Source: Candidatus Latescibacterota bacterium
GTDB lineage: Bacteria; Latescibacterota; UBA2968; SICM01
Assembly: GCA_009694805.1 (NCBI GenBank)
Contig: SICM01000017.1
Span: forward strand, 1-42,453
Length of the DNA stretch: 42,453 nucleotides
Direction of reading: 5' to 3'
Under the pieces are notes generated by a model. The model was not told the origin of the DNA, did not search any database, and was given only the letters and a program-made list of their open reading frames with translations. A program made the translations under genes and the position numbers. Shown here piece after piece: positions 25,773 through 33,591 of this stretch. The stretch's first letter is position 1. Every line of letters starts with the position of its first letter.

Positions 25773-26605
25773 GGCGATTCAGTCCCTTTCCGCCGAGAGA
25801 GGAAATAGAACAGATTGCCCGTGGCGATCAGGAGAATCACCACGACGTGGACGACGGACTGCGGCCGCATCCCGCCGACCGCCTCGTCTTTCTTGCCGAT
25901 CAATACCTCGTACTCCGCCGCCCCGGCCAGCCCGCCGATCAGTCCGTTGAGCTGCCCGGCCTGCAAGAACGGGAACTGATCCGGCGCGATCACGGCGGTG
26001 CATCCCCCGCCCATCTTGAACCGGTAGCGCTCCTGCCCGTAGGCGATCCACGTCTCGATCCCCGGCGTCCCGGCGGCCAGGTCGATCACGTAGTCGAAAT
26101 CCCGGAGTGAGCGGATGCCCTGCATGACCTCCATCGTCCGGGTGTCGTTCCCGCGCACGTCCTTCGGGAAGGCGCCGGGGAAGTCCTGCCCCATGTCGAT
26201 GACCAGCGCCCCCCCGCCTGTCTTGAACCCCATGAAGACGTAATCCTGGCCCGGCTTCCGCCCGGAATCGCTCGCGGCGGTGACGAACGCCTCCTCCACC
26301 AGATCCGTATTCCCCGGCCAGTGGCTCACCCCCACCACGCGCAGGTTGCGCCGGAAGCAGTGCCGCAGGATCGCCCGCGCCATCGGCTGGAGTTCCGCCT
26401 CGGACCCCGGGTCGTAGTCGAACGAGATCAGCACGACCCCGCGCGCCTCCTTCCGTGCGATCTCCTCGACCGTGTCGTAGACCGCCCGCACCGGCGGCGT
26501 CGCCTTGATCGGGAGGTCGAAGGAGACCAGAAGCGGCGCGGCTGCGCCCAGGCCGACCAGCAGGTAGATCAACCGCCGGTCGATGTTCGTCAGCCAGGCC
26601 TTCAC
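25769..26605 (-). CDS. membrane-anchored protein, tandem paralogue A
   Basis: The 278-residue product has the same architecture as its downstream paralogue: N-terminal segment (LIYLLVGLGAAAPLLVSF), Rossmann-like soluble part (VVLISFDYDPGSEAEL, LRVVGVSHWPGN), the conserved block ETWIAYGQERYRFKMGGG, and a C-terminal segment before LSRRKG. The start is GTG overlapping the stop of the upstream membrane gene (GTGA). The FDY-D/G-P-S-x-AEL motif is shared by both copies and may mark a ligand site. This last point is inference. Confidence 0.85.
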   Translation of the reverse strand: MKAWLTNIDRRLIYLLVGLGAAAPLLVSFDLPIKATPPVRAVYDTVEEIARKEARGVVLISFDYDPGSEAELQPMARAILRHCFRRNLRVVGVSHWPGNTDLVEEAFVTAASDSGRKPGQDYVFMGFKTGGGALVIDMGQDFPGAFPKDVRGNDTRTMEVMQGIRSLRDFDYVIDLAAGTPGIETWIAYGQERYRFKMGGGCTAVIAPDQFPFLQAGQLNGLIGGLAGAAEYEVLIGKKDEAVGGMRPQSVVHVVVILLIATGNLFYFLSRRKGTESP

Positions 26606-27252
26606 GCGTCGCCCCCGCCCAGATAGGACCGTTCGATCCCGAAGATGATCCGGAGGGAGGTGGCGATGCCCCCCAGGCTCACGCCCAGCAGAATGCCCCG
26701 CTTGGCCGCCATGTTGGGGATGGCCATCAGCCACTGTGCGAAGGTCGGCAGCCCTTCGTGGATATAAGCCCCGATCGGGACCCGCCCCAGCATCATCAAC
26801 ACGGCCGCGACCAGCAGGATGACCGCCTCCGGCGTGCGCGCCCGGAAGGTCCGGTAGGCCGCCGACGCGATGAAGAACGCCAGGATCGAGAACATCGTCG
26901 CCTGGCACGGGACCTGCACGTATCGAAACATCCAGCGCAGCCCCCCCTCTTCGGCCTGGGGCTGCATGAACCATCCCCCGTTGTTATACATGGCGAGCAC
27001 AAGCGTCAGCCCGAAACCGAAGTAGACCATCGTGCTGTACCCCCATCCCGGGTTCCTCCGCCGGATGCGGTTCCAGTGGAGGTGGAGCAGGCTGTAGGTC
27101 CCCAGCAGGAAGGCGAACGCGTAGATGATCCGGAGCCACGTGGCGAACGTCTCCTCCACGTCCCCCCAGACCGGGACGTAATAGGTTAAGATCCCGATCA
27201 TACCCACCACGAAGGCGATGATCAACGGAAGCGTGCGCTGGAGAAAGATCAT
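26602..27252 (-). CDS. polytopic membrane protein of the DUF6754-linked cluster
   Basis: The 216-residue product has about six hydrophobic segments. The first is LPLIIAFVVGMIGILTYYV and the last is in RGILLGVSLGGIATSLRIIFG. GGAGGT stands directly before the ATG. It follows the DUF6754 gene by 11 bases, and its stop overlaps the start of paralogue A. I recognise no characterised family. Position and coupling suggest that it is a core membrane subunit of the same complex. Confidence 0.8.
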   Translation of the reverse strand: MIFLQRTLPLIIAFVVGMIGILTYYVPVWGDVEETFATWLRIIYAFAFLLGTYSLLHLHWNRIRRRNPGWGYSTMVYFGFGLTLVLAMYNNGGWFMQPQAEEGGLRWMFRYVQVPCQATMFSILAFFIASAAYRTFRARTPEAVILLVAAVLMMLGRVPIGAYIHEGLPTFAQWLMAIPNMAAKRGILLGVSLGGIATSLRIIFGIERSYLGGGDA

Positions 27253-27263
27253 GGGACCTCCTT

Positions 27264-28490
27264 TTAATACGACGTAAACATATACGTAATCTGGTCGTAT
27301 CCGAACGTCGCCAGAAGCGTGCCCAGGACCAGGACGAGGATCAGGAACGCCTTGCCGACGTCCTGCCCCTTCAGACTGCCCAGCAGCTTGGGCTCCCGCG
27401 ACAGGTAGGCGCTGGCCGCGTAGAGTTCCTCCCCCATCAGGGTATAGTCGCAGGTGGTCACGAAGAACGGAAGCTGCGTGTAGGAATCCGTCCCCGCGAT
27501 CTGGATGGCCCCGATGGACGCCCCGGTCTCCGACAGCAGCAGGGCCTCGGCGTAGAAGTAGCCCATCAGGATGTTCGTGGCGGGCCGCTCCCGCGTCATC
27601 ATCCCCTCCAGGGCCGCGGCGTAGCTGAACTGGTCCGCGGCGGCCATGAACACGTGGTCCGGGTTGTAAGCATCGGGCCGGCCCGCGTCCAGGTAGCCCT
27701 CCTTCACGACCTCCTGGCTGACGGCCATCACGATCGGGTCGTTCGTGGCCACCCGGAGCTGCGTGTCGTAAGCCGCCGTCCGGCGGGCCACCCGGCCCAG
27801 GATATTGGTCGCGGCGATGGTGGAGATGCTGTCCATCCCCTGCAGGCCGTGGATGAACAGGACCGGCTTGCCCATCTCCGTGGCCCGGCCCAGGGCCTCG
27901 TCGATGGCGTCCAGGCCGGCGATCTTGCGGATGTAGAGGTTGGGGTTTCGGCGGGCGATGGCGATGAAGGCGAGGATGAGGACCGAGAAGACCGTGCCGA
28001 TGATGAAGTTGTTCAGCTTGGCCCAGTTGAACCAGTTGGCGTGGGCGGAGGCGATGATGGGCGCCGGGGCCTCGACCGTGCGCTGCCCGTCCGTCACGGC
28101 CAGCTTCAGGTGGTAGACCCTCCCCTTCTCAACCGCCCGCGTCTGGGATTTACCGCTGTCCGCCGGGACCTTGTAGGTCTCCACGTGGGCGTAGTGATAG
28201 TCCGCGTTCGAGGTCCGATGCCCGAACTCCGCCGGCGCGTCAGTCATGAACCCGCTGATCGAACTCACCTCCGCCGCAGGGTAGTATGGGCCCTGGGGGG
28301 ATTCTGCCACGGAGACGAGGTAGCGGATGCCCGGTCCCTCCGTCGCCGTCTTGCGCCAGGTGAGCGTGAGGCTCCCCCCCGTGTCGTCCGGGGTGTCGGA
28401 CGCCCGGATCTCGGTCGGCAGGAGGAGATCGGCCTGGGCGTGCGCGGCGACGGAGAACAGCATCAGCAGACAGAGGAGGAGTCTGGACAT
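27264..28490 (-). CDS. DUF6754-type exported membrane protein
   Basis: The 408-residue product starts with a signal peptide (LLLCLLMLFSVAAHAQA). It continues with a fibronectin-III-like beta domain (about 25-150; LTLTWRKTATEGPGIRYLVS), a membrane segment (FIIGTVFSVLILAFIAIA), a cytoplasmic alpha/beta domain (PVLFIHGLQGMDSISTIAA, DHVFMAAADQFSYAAALEG) and a C-terminal membrane segment. The layout fits DUF6754 proteins, whose function is not known. The stretch around DQFSYAAALEGMM resembles PDQFPFLQAGQLNGL in the two paralogues downstream, so the soluble domains may be related. RBS AGAGGT is well placed. Confidence 0.8.
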   Translation of the reverse strand: MSRLLLCLLMLFSVAAHAQADLLLPTEIRASDTPDDTGGSLTLTWRKTATEGPGIRYLVSVAESPQGPYYPAAEVSSISGFMTDAPAEFGHRTSNADYHYAHVETYKVPADSGKSQTRAVEKGRVYHLKLAVTDGQRTVEAPAPIIASAHANWFNWAKLNNFIIGTVFSVLILAFIAIARRNPNLYIRKIAGLDAIDEALGRATEMGKPVLFIHGLQGMDSISTIAATNILGRVARRTAAYDTQLRVATNDPIVMAVSQEVVKEGYLDAGRPDAYNPDHVFMAAADQFSYAAALEGMMTRERPATNILMGYFYAEALLLSETGASIGAIQIAGTDSYTQLPFFVTTCDYTLMGEELYAASAYLSREPKLLGSLKGQDVGKAFLILVLVLGTLLATFGYDQITYMFTSY

Positions 28491-28511
28491 GGCGGACCTC
28501 TTGGAAAGAAA

Positions 28512-28627
28512 GGGATCAGGAGTCGGGGATCGACCTTCTGCCTTCTGCCTTTTGCCTTCTGCCTTCCTTGTCCTGAGCGGACCCTGAGCGTAAGCGAAGG
28601 GGGAGTCGAAGGGCCGCGAAGTCGAAG
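28512..28627. repeat. CTGCCTT heptads plus CGAAGTCGAAGG repeat
   Basis: Bases 28512-28574 are 7-base blocks (GGGATCA, GGAGTCG, GGGATCG, ACCTTCT, GCCTTCT, GCCTTTT, GCCTTCT, GCCTTCC). Bases 28571-28627 then contain two copies of CCTGAGCG and two of AGTCGAAGG, a dispersed text seen in many bacterial genomes. It fills the gap between the DUF6754 gene and the next gene upstream. Confidence 0.8.
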
Positions 28628-28640
28628 GATGCCTTCTGCC

Positions 28641-29762
28641 TTATTCTTCGATGATCTCCACGTTCGCCCGGGGCACGATGGCGGTGGCGCCGTCCTCGAA
28701 CCGCACCTCCAGGACGCGGACCTTCGTCTCGGACTCCACGGTCTGAAGCTCGGGCGGGAGGCCGGCCACGGCGCCGATCCGGCCAAAGTAGGGCTGCCGG
28801 ATGACCCGGATGGGATCGCCGATCTGCATCCCCTCCGCCTCTTTCTGGACAGGGGAATCTGTCCCCTCGGCCCGGGTGGGGATGATGATCTCCGGGCGCA
28901 GGACGCCCGCTCGGATCTGGGTGGCCCCGCTGACCGACGCCTCCTCCCCCTCCCGTTCCTTCAGGACGGAGAACGTCTTCCCCGCCATGGAGATCCGCCC
29001 GAACCCCTCCGTGACGATCACTGTCAGCCCGATCTCCTCCGTCCCGGTGATGGCCACTCCCAGGTCATAGCCGAGCAACGCGCGCAGGTCGTGGTCCCGG
29101 ATGCCCCCCGCGATCACCCCGGCGGCCCCCACCTCCACGGCCCGCCGGATGCCCGGCAGCGTCGCCAGCCCCCCCGCCACCAGAAGGCATCCCCGGTGCT
29201 CGGGCCGGATCTGGGCCGGGTCGAGGTCCTCCTCCGGAGACGCGGCCACGAAGCGGATCGCCCCCCACCGCTCCCCCCCCACGCCGAAGATCCCCTGCAC
29301 GAACGCCCCGGTCGCCTCCACGACCACCCCCTCGTCCGGGATCACCTCCGCCACGCGCCCGTCGAGATATGCCTTCACGGACACCGGCCGGGGCGGCTCC
29401 CGCAGGAGGACCTGCCCTGTGATCGTGGAGACGCTCTCCACCGTCCCGGTCACGGGGGCCTGGATCGTCGTCTTCAGCCACTTGATGAACGGCCGGGTCT
29501 CCGCCAGGGCCTCCCCCTTCTCCACCCGGTCGCCCGGCTTCTTGAGCATGAAATGGGGCAGTTCCGCCGGCGTCACCCCCATCAGGTTGACGGCATTCAG
29601 CGTGACCACGCTCCCCGGCAGGTCGGTCTGCGCCACGACCTGATCCTTCGAGACCCGGTCCCCGACGCCGACGAGGACCCTCCCCTTCAGGGGCAGGATT
29701 CGGCGTTTCTGAATGACGGCGCGACGTGTGACGCGCAGTCCTGGTGTGTAGGCGTGGGCCAT
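28641..29762 (-). CDS. barrel-sandwich/KOW-like protein of the DUF6754-linked cluster
   Basis: The 373-residue soluble product has an N-terminal half with two lipoyl/RnfC-like half-barrels (GDRVSKDQVVAQTDLPG and GDRVEKGEALAETR, then APVTGTVESVS). The middle contains GGLATLPGIRRAVEVGAAGV and ITGTEEIGLTVIVTEGFG. The C-terminus (GDPIRVIRQPYFGRIGAV ... AIVPRANVEIIEE) looks like a KOW/SH3-type barrel. There is no biotinylation/lipoylation Lys motif. It has no membrane segment, so it may be a cytoplasmic adaptor to the membrane subunits. I know no characterised homologue. Confidence 0.75.
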   Translation of the reverse strand: MAHAYTPGLRVTRRAVIQKRRILPLKGRVLVGVGDRVSKDQVVAQTDLPGSVVTLNAVNLMGVTPAELPHFMLKKPGDRVEKGEALAETRPFIKWLKTTIQAPVTGTVESVSTITGQVLLREPPRPVSVKAYLDGRVAEVIPDEGVVVEATGAFVQGIFGVGGERWGAIRFVAASPEEDLDPAQIRPEHRGCLLVAGGLATLPGIRRAVEVGAAGVIAGGIRDHDLRALLGYDLGVAITGTEEIGLTVIVTEGFGRISMAGKTFSVLKEREGEEASVSGATQIRAGVLRPEIIIPTRAEGTDSPVQKEAEGMQIGDPIRVIRQPYFGRIGAVAGLPPELQTVESETKVRVLEVRFEDGATAIVPRANVEIIEE

Positions 29763-29774
29763 GGACGATCTCGG

Positions 29775-31031
29775 CTAAAAAACCTTCTCCAGAAGCATGG
29801 ACAGACCATAGATGGCAAGCCCGGCAAGCCCCCCGACCACGGTGCCGTTGATCCTGACGAATTGCAGATCATCTCCCATCAGCAACTCCACCTGCCGGGT
29901 CGTCGTCTCCGTGTCCCAGGAGGCTACTGTTTCTGAAATAAAGTTTGAGATTCCATCTTTTCCATCGCGGCCGATAAGCTGAACGATAAAGTCTTCAACT
30001 GCATCGTTGAGTTGCTTCATCGTATTTGAATCAGAGCGAAATAACACGATCGTATCAACAATGAGGTTTTCTACATAAGAGTGCAGCTCAGAATCTTCCT
30101 TCTGGCATATTTGAACCAGCATGGTCTTTAAGCCAGGCCAGATCTTGGAAAACATATCCTGCATTTTAGGGTTGTCCAGGATCTGATTTTTGAACCTTTC
30201 CACTTTATCGATCGTCTGCTGGCTGTTTCTCAAATCATAAATCAACTGTTTATAGTAAGCCTCGAACTCCATCCGCATGGGATGATGGGGATCGGATGTG
30301 ACGCTGCTTAAGAACTCCGAAACCTTAGTGATGAAGGCATTGAATATGCGTTTATCTGCCAGCCCAAAAGTCCACCAGGGAGTTCCCTCTTCAATGAGCT
30401 TTTTGATCAGGGGGATATTCTTTTGGATGAGTTCATCCGCAACCCGCAACCCCTCATCAATCAACTGTTGATGCCGATTTTCAACCCTCAGGACCGACAA
30501 CAGATTGGCAAGGTGGGGTGCAATAGGGTTTCGACGTATATAATCTGTAATGTGGTCATTGAGAAACTTACTGAAGTCTTCATCGCGCATGACAGATAGG
30601 GTACGTCCCAGCATGTGCGAAAGCCGACGGACGATGAATTCCGTATTCTCCTTTTTAACAAGCCACTCCGTACCCCGGTAAACGATTTTGAACGATCGGA
30701 TGGTTTCAATCAGCAGGGGATTGTGAGGGGTGAAAAATCTATCCCGGATGAATTCCCCCAGTTGGCGTCCGATCTCGTTTTTTCGACGGGGGATGATGGC
30801 CGTGTGAGGGATGGGAATTCCGAGTGGATGACGAAACAGGGCAGTCACGGCAAACCAGTCTGCCAGCCCGCCGACCATGGCGGCTTCGCCAAAGATTCTC
30901 AGATAGAAGAACAGACCATGTCTGTCTTCAAAAAATCTGCCCAGAAAGAACAGAAGGGTCGCGCCCGCAAGACACGCGGTTGCCACGAGGCGCATCCGTT
31001 TTAACCGGGTTTCAGCTATGGAGTGTCGCAC
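29775..31031 (-). CDS. DUF445 family (YjiN-like) membrane-associated protein
   Basis: The 418-residue product has an N-terminal hydrophobic stretch (LVATACLAGATLLFFLG), then GEAAMVGGLADWFAVTALFRHPLG and IPHTAIIPRRKNEIGRQLG, which are hallmarks of DUF445. A long helical region and a C-terminal hydrophobic stretch (NGTVVGGLAGLAIYGLSMLL) follow. The family's function is not established. The start is a GTG 12 bases after the MutL-family gene. Base composition is clearly lower in G+C than its neighbours (bases 29941-30060 are 49/120 G+C), which suggests recent arrival within the gene train. Confidence 0.9.
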   Translation of the reverse strand: MRHSIAETRLKRMRLVATACLAGATLLFFLGRFFEDRHGLFFYLRIFGEAAMVGGLADWFAVTALFRHPLGIPIPHTAIIPRRKNEIGRQLGEFIRDRFFTPHNPLLIETIRSFKIVYRGTEWLVKKENTEFIVRRLSHMLGRTLSVMRDEDFSKFLNDHITDYIRRNPIAPHLANLLSVLRVENRHQQLIDEGLRVADELIQKNIPLIKKLIEEGTPWWTFGLADKRIFNAFITKVSEFLSSVTSDPHHPMRMEFEAYYKQLIYDLRNSQQTIDKVERFKNQILDNPKMQDMFSKIWPGLKTMLVQICQKEDSELHSYVENLIVDTIVLFRSDSNTMKQLNDAVEDFIVQLIGRDGKDGISNFISETVASWDTETTTRQVELLMGDDLQFVRINGTVVGGLAGLAIYGLSMLLEKVF

Positions 31032-31043
31032 ATGACCGCTTCT

Positions 31044-32834
31044 TCATCTGGGATACAGGTCCATCGCCCTGTTCCACTCGGTGATCTGTCTTATCCGTTC
31101 GCCTTCCTGCTCCGCGATCTGGATGGGCCGGCCCCTGGCGTCCAGGACGACCCCGACCACGCCCCCCTTCACGGGGGCCTCGACGGGCCTGCCGCGCCCC
31201 GCCCCCAGGTCGAACCCCCGCGCGGGCTGTGCCGTGAGCCGCGCCTCCGCCTCGCTCTCCAGCGGAAAAACGCGCATCTCCCCCACGTTCAAGGACCCCT
31301 TCTCACTCCGTCCGCCGGGGAGATGAAGCTCATAGTCCAGGCATTTCTCGCCGGGCCTGCCCGTCCCCATCGGCGCCACGCACGTGCCCAGATAGATCAT
31401 GCAGTCCCGGTCGAACACCTCCGTCGCCGCCTGCTCGTTGACCGTGGAAAGGACCCCCAGGTGCGGCATCATGAAGATGCTGTCCACGGCGATCCGGGTG
31501 ACCCCCTCCGGCTGAAAGGCGTCGATGCTCATAGCCATCGACTGCGCACGCCGGGGCGCGTGGGACAGCACGCCGCCGCTGCCCACCAGGAGGTGGAGGT
31601 CCATCATCCGGATCAGACTCTCGCCGGTGGAGGACTGGTCGAAGGCGTCGGAGATCGTCCGCTCGGTCTGCACGCCCTTCAACCCCACGGCCAGCGCCCG
31701 GTGCTGGATGAACGCCAGGCGGAGGGCCTCGCGGGCGATGGCCTGCTCGATCTTGAGTTCGTCCAGCGTCTGCGGGATGGTCGTCGGGCGGATCATCTTG
31801 TTCTTGATCCGGTCGCGCAGGTCCGCCTCGTCGATGGCGAACGGCGCCCACCGCAGGATGTTCTTCAACCCGGCCTCTGCCAGGACATTGGAGATGCTGT
31901 AGGACATGCCCAGGTTGGCGCTCACCGTCCGGTTGAACACGTCCCCGAACACGCTGAACACGTCCGTGGTCGCCCCGCCGATGTCCACGCCGATGACGTT
32001 GATCCCCTGCTTGCGGGCGATGGTCTGCATGATCAGCCCCACCGCGCCGGGCGTCGGCATGATCGGCGCCCCGGCCCAGGAGATCAGCTTGCGGTAGCCG
32101 GGGGCCTGGGCCATGACGTGTTCCAGGAACAGGTCGTGGATCTTGTGCCGCGCCGGTCCCAGGTTCTCGCGCTCCAGGACAGGCCGGAGGTTCTCCGTGA
32201 TCGTCAGCGCTGTTTTCCCCCCGAGCGTCTTCTCCACGATCTCCCGTGCCACCTTGTTGCCCGCGTAGATCACGGGCAGCTTGAAGCCCATCCCGAACCG
32301 GGGCCTGGGGTCCGCCGCCGCGATGAACTCCGCCATCTCAACCACGTGCGTGACCGTGCCCCCGTCCGTGCCGCCGGACAGGAGGACCATGTCGGGCCGG
32401 AGCTGCCGGATGCGCTCGATCTTCTGGTAGGGGAGGCGTCCATCGTCCGCGGAGAGCACATCCATGACGATGGCCCCCGCGCCCAGGGCGCATCGCTGGG
32501 CGCTCTCGCCCGTCATCGCCTTCACCACGCCCGCCACCATCATCTGGAGGCCGCCGCCCGCACTGCTGGTGGAGATGTAGATGTCCACGCCCGTCTCCCC
32601 GTCCGCCGGCGTGATGATCCGCTCCCCGTCCAGGATCTTCCGGCCCGACAGCTCCTCGATCTCCTGGATGGCGTTCAGCACCCCGCGCGTCACGTCCTCG
32701 AACGGGGCCTCCACCGTCGTCGGGGCCTCCCCGCGGTACGTCTGCCGGTACGCGTCCCCATTCTTCTCGACCAGGATCGCCTTCGTGGTCGTGCTCCCGC
32801 AGTCCGTGGCGATGATGACGTTCAGCTCTGGCAT
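31044..32834 (-). CDS. MutL (glutamate mutase L)-family ATPase
   Basis: The 596-residue product belongs to the actin/Hsp70-like ATPase group of MutL/GlmL proteins: IIATDCGSTTTKAILVEK at the N-terminus, LLSGGTDGGTVTHV, VIGVDIGGATTDVFSVFG as the second phosphate loop, and LVGSGGVLSHAP near the C-terminus. In anaerobes MutL accompanies B12-dependent glutamate mutase and is thought to help reactivate or assemble it. No mutase subunit (mutE/mutS) is in this window. Here it stands in a train of membrane proteins, so its client may be different. TAGGAG precedes the ATG. Confidence 0.92.
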   Translation of the reverse strand: MPELNVIIATDCGSTTTKAILVEKNGDAYRQTYRGEAPTTVEAPFEDVTRGVLNAIQEIEELSGRKILDGERIITPADGETGVDIYISTSSAGGGLQMMVAGVVKAMTGESAQRCALGAGAIVMDVLSADDGRLPYQKIERIRQLRPDMVLLSGGTDGGTVTHVVEMAEFIAAADPRPRFGMGFKLPVIYAGNKVAREIVEKTLGGKTALTITENLRPVLERENLGPARHKIHDLFLEHVMAQAPGYRKLISWAGAPIMPTPGAVGLIMQTIARKQGINVIGVDIGGATTDVFSVFGDVFNRTVSANLGMSYSISNVLAEAGLKNILRWAPFAIDEADLRDRIKNKMIRPTTIPQTLDELKIEQAIAREALRLAFIQHRALAVGLKGVQTERTISDAFDQSSTGESLIRMMDLHLLVGSGGVLSHAPRRAQSMAMSIDAFQPEGVTRIAVDSIFMMPHLGVLSTVNEQAATEVFDRDCMIYLGTCVAPMGTGRPGEKCLDYELHLPGGRSEKGSLNVGEMRVFPLESEAEARLTAQPARGFDLGAGRGRPVEAPVKGGVVGVVLDARGRPIQIAEQEGERIRQITEWNRAMDLYPR

Positions 32835-32852
32835 GGGCTCCTATACATAAAC

Positions 32853-33215
32853 CTACGCTTCTTCTCGCCCGCCCTCCGCCTTCTCAATCCGTTCAATGAT
32901 CAGGTCGATGCTCCCCCGCCGCTCCAGAATGCCCGTGAACCGGCTGTACTCCTGCTCCGAAAACACCATCGTCACGAACGGCGCGAGAAAGGTGAGCATC
33001 TGGCTCCCGATGAAATTCAGCGGTCGCCACGATTCCAGGAGCATCAGGGCCGGGACCGTCATCCGCCGCCGGACCACGAACGCCGCCAGTCGGTCGATCA
33101 GCGCACGGTCCCTCTCGTCGAACGCCGCGTCTCCGTCCACGGCGAAGGCGTGCGACCACCACGCCCTAAACCGCTCGATTCTGGACCCCTGCCCGGACAA
33201 TGGCCAGCACCTCAT
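32853..33215 (-). CDS. conserved hypothetical protein upstream of MutL-like gene
   Basis: The 120-residue product is mostly helical, with a mildly hydrophobic middle (ALMLLESWRPLNFIGSQMLTFLAPFVTMVF). No signature or catalytic motif is evident. The first ATG overlaps the end of the upstream gene by 50 bases. A TTG five codons later would shorten the overlap. The gap to the MutL-family gene is 18 bases, which implies one operon. Hydrophobic residues of the middle part suggest membrane contact. The function is unknown. Confidence 0.65.
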   Translation of the reverse strand: MRCWPLSGQGSRIERFRAWWSHAFAVDGDAAFDERDRALIDRLAAFVVRRRMTVPALMLLESWRPLNFIGSQMLTFLAPFVTMVFSEQEYSRFTGILERRGSIDLIIERIEKAEGGREEA

Positions 33216-33591
33216 CCCGGTTGTCTTTGAACCGGAGGAAACACCCCCGAAAGCTGTCCAGCCGGCTCGGCCTCCCGAACGGGCTCAGGAACACCCCGTC
33301 CGGATGGACGCGGAAATTCCGGAAACGATCCCACGGCATCCGCCGCGTCATCCCGGCGTGCGTGACGATCACCTCTCGCTCCGTCAGGCAGTAGTGAACC
33401 GGCAGGAAATACCGGGACATGGCCGCCACGAGGACCGCGCAGGCGATCAGCGCATAGACGATGCCCTCAAGGCTGTACCAGGCCCCTGCCGAAAACCCGG
33501 CGATGAGGACGATCAGGGCCAGGGATTTCCCCCCCGCCTCATCCCGCAACAGGTGCGAAGTCCAGCGCAGTTCACAGGAGGTAGCGCGCAT
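33166..33591 (-). CDS. small membrane protein with PH-like domain
   Basis: The 141-residue product has two hydrophobic segments (LALIVLIAGFSAGAWY and IVYALIACAVLVAAM), followed by a domain resembling bacterial PH/YdbT-like proteins: YCLTEREVIVTHAGMTRRMPW, then DRFRNFRVHPDGVFLSPFG. The start overlaps the pgi stop by 20 bases, and its end overlaps the next gene, so the train is continuous from pgi onward. The assignment rests on pattern resemblance only. Confidence 0.65.
   Translation of the reverse strand: MRATSCELRWTSHLLRDEAGGKSLALIVLIAGFSAGAWYSLEGIVYALIACAVLVAAMSRYFLPVHYCLTEREVIVTHAGMTRRMPWDRFRNFRVHPDGVFLSPFGRPSRLDSFRGCFLRFKDNRDEVLAIVRAGVQNRAV

Noticed and set aside
27654..29936. 760-codon plus-strand frame opposite the DUF6754 and barrel genes
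   Set aside because: Runs across two real genes and a repeat gap. No motif.
31023..33230. 735-codon plus-strand frame opposite the MutL-family gene
   Set aside because: Antisense shadow produced by strong G/C third-position bias. No recognisable protein.
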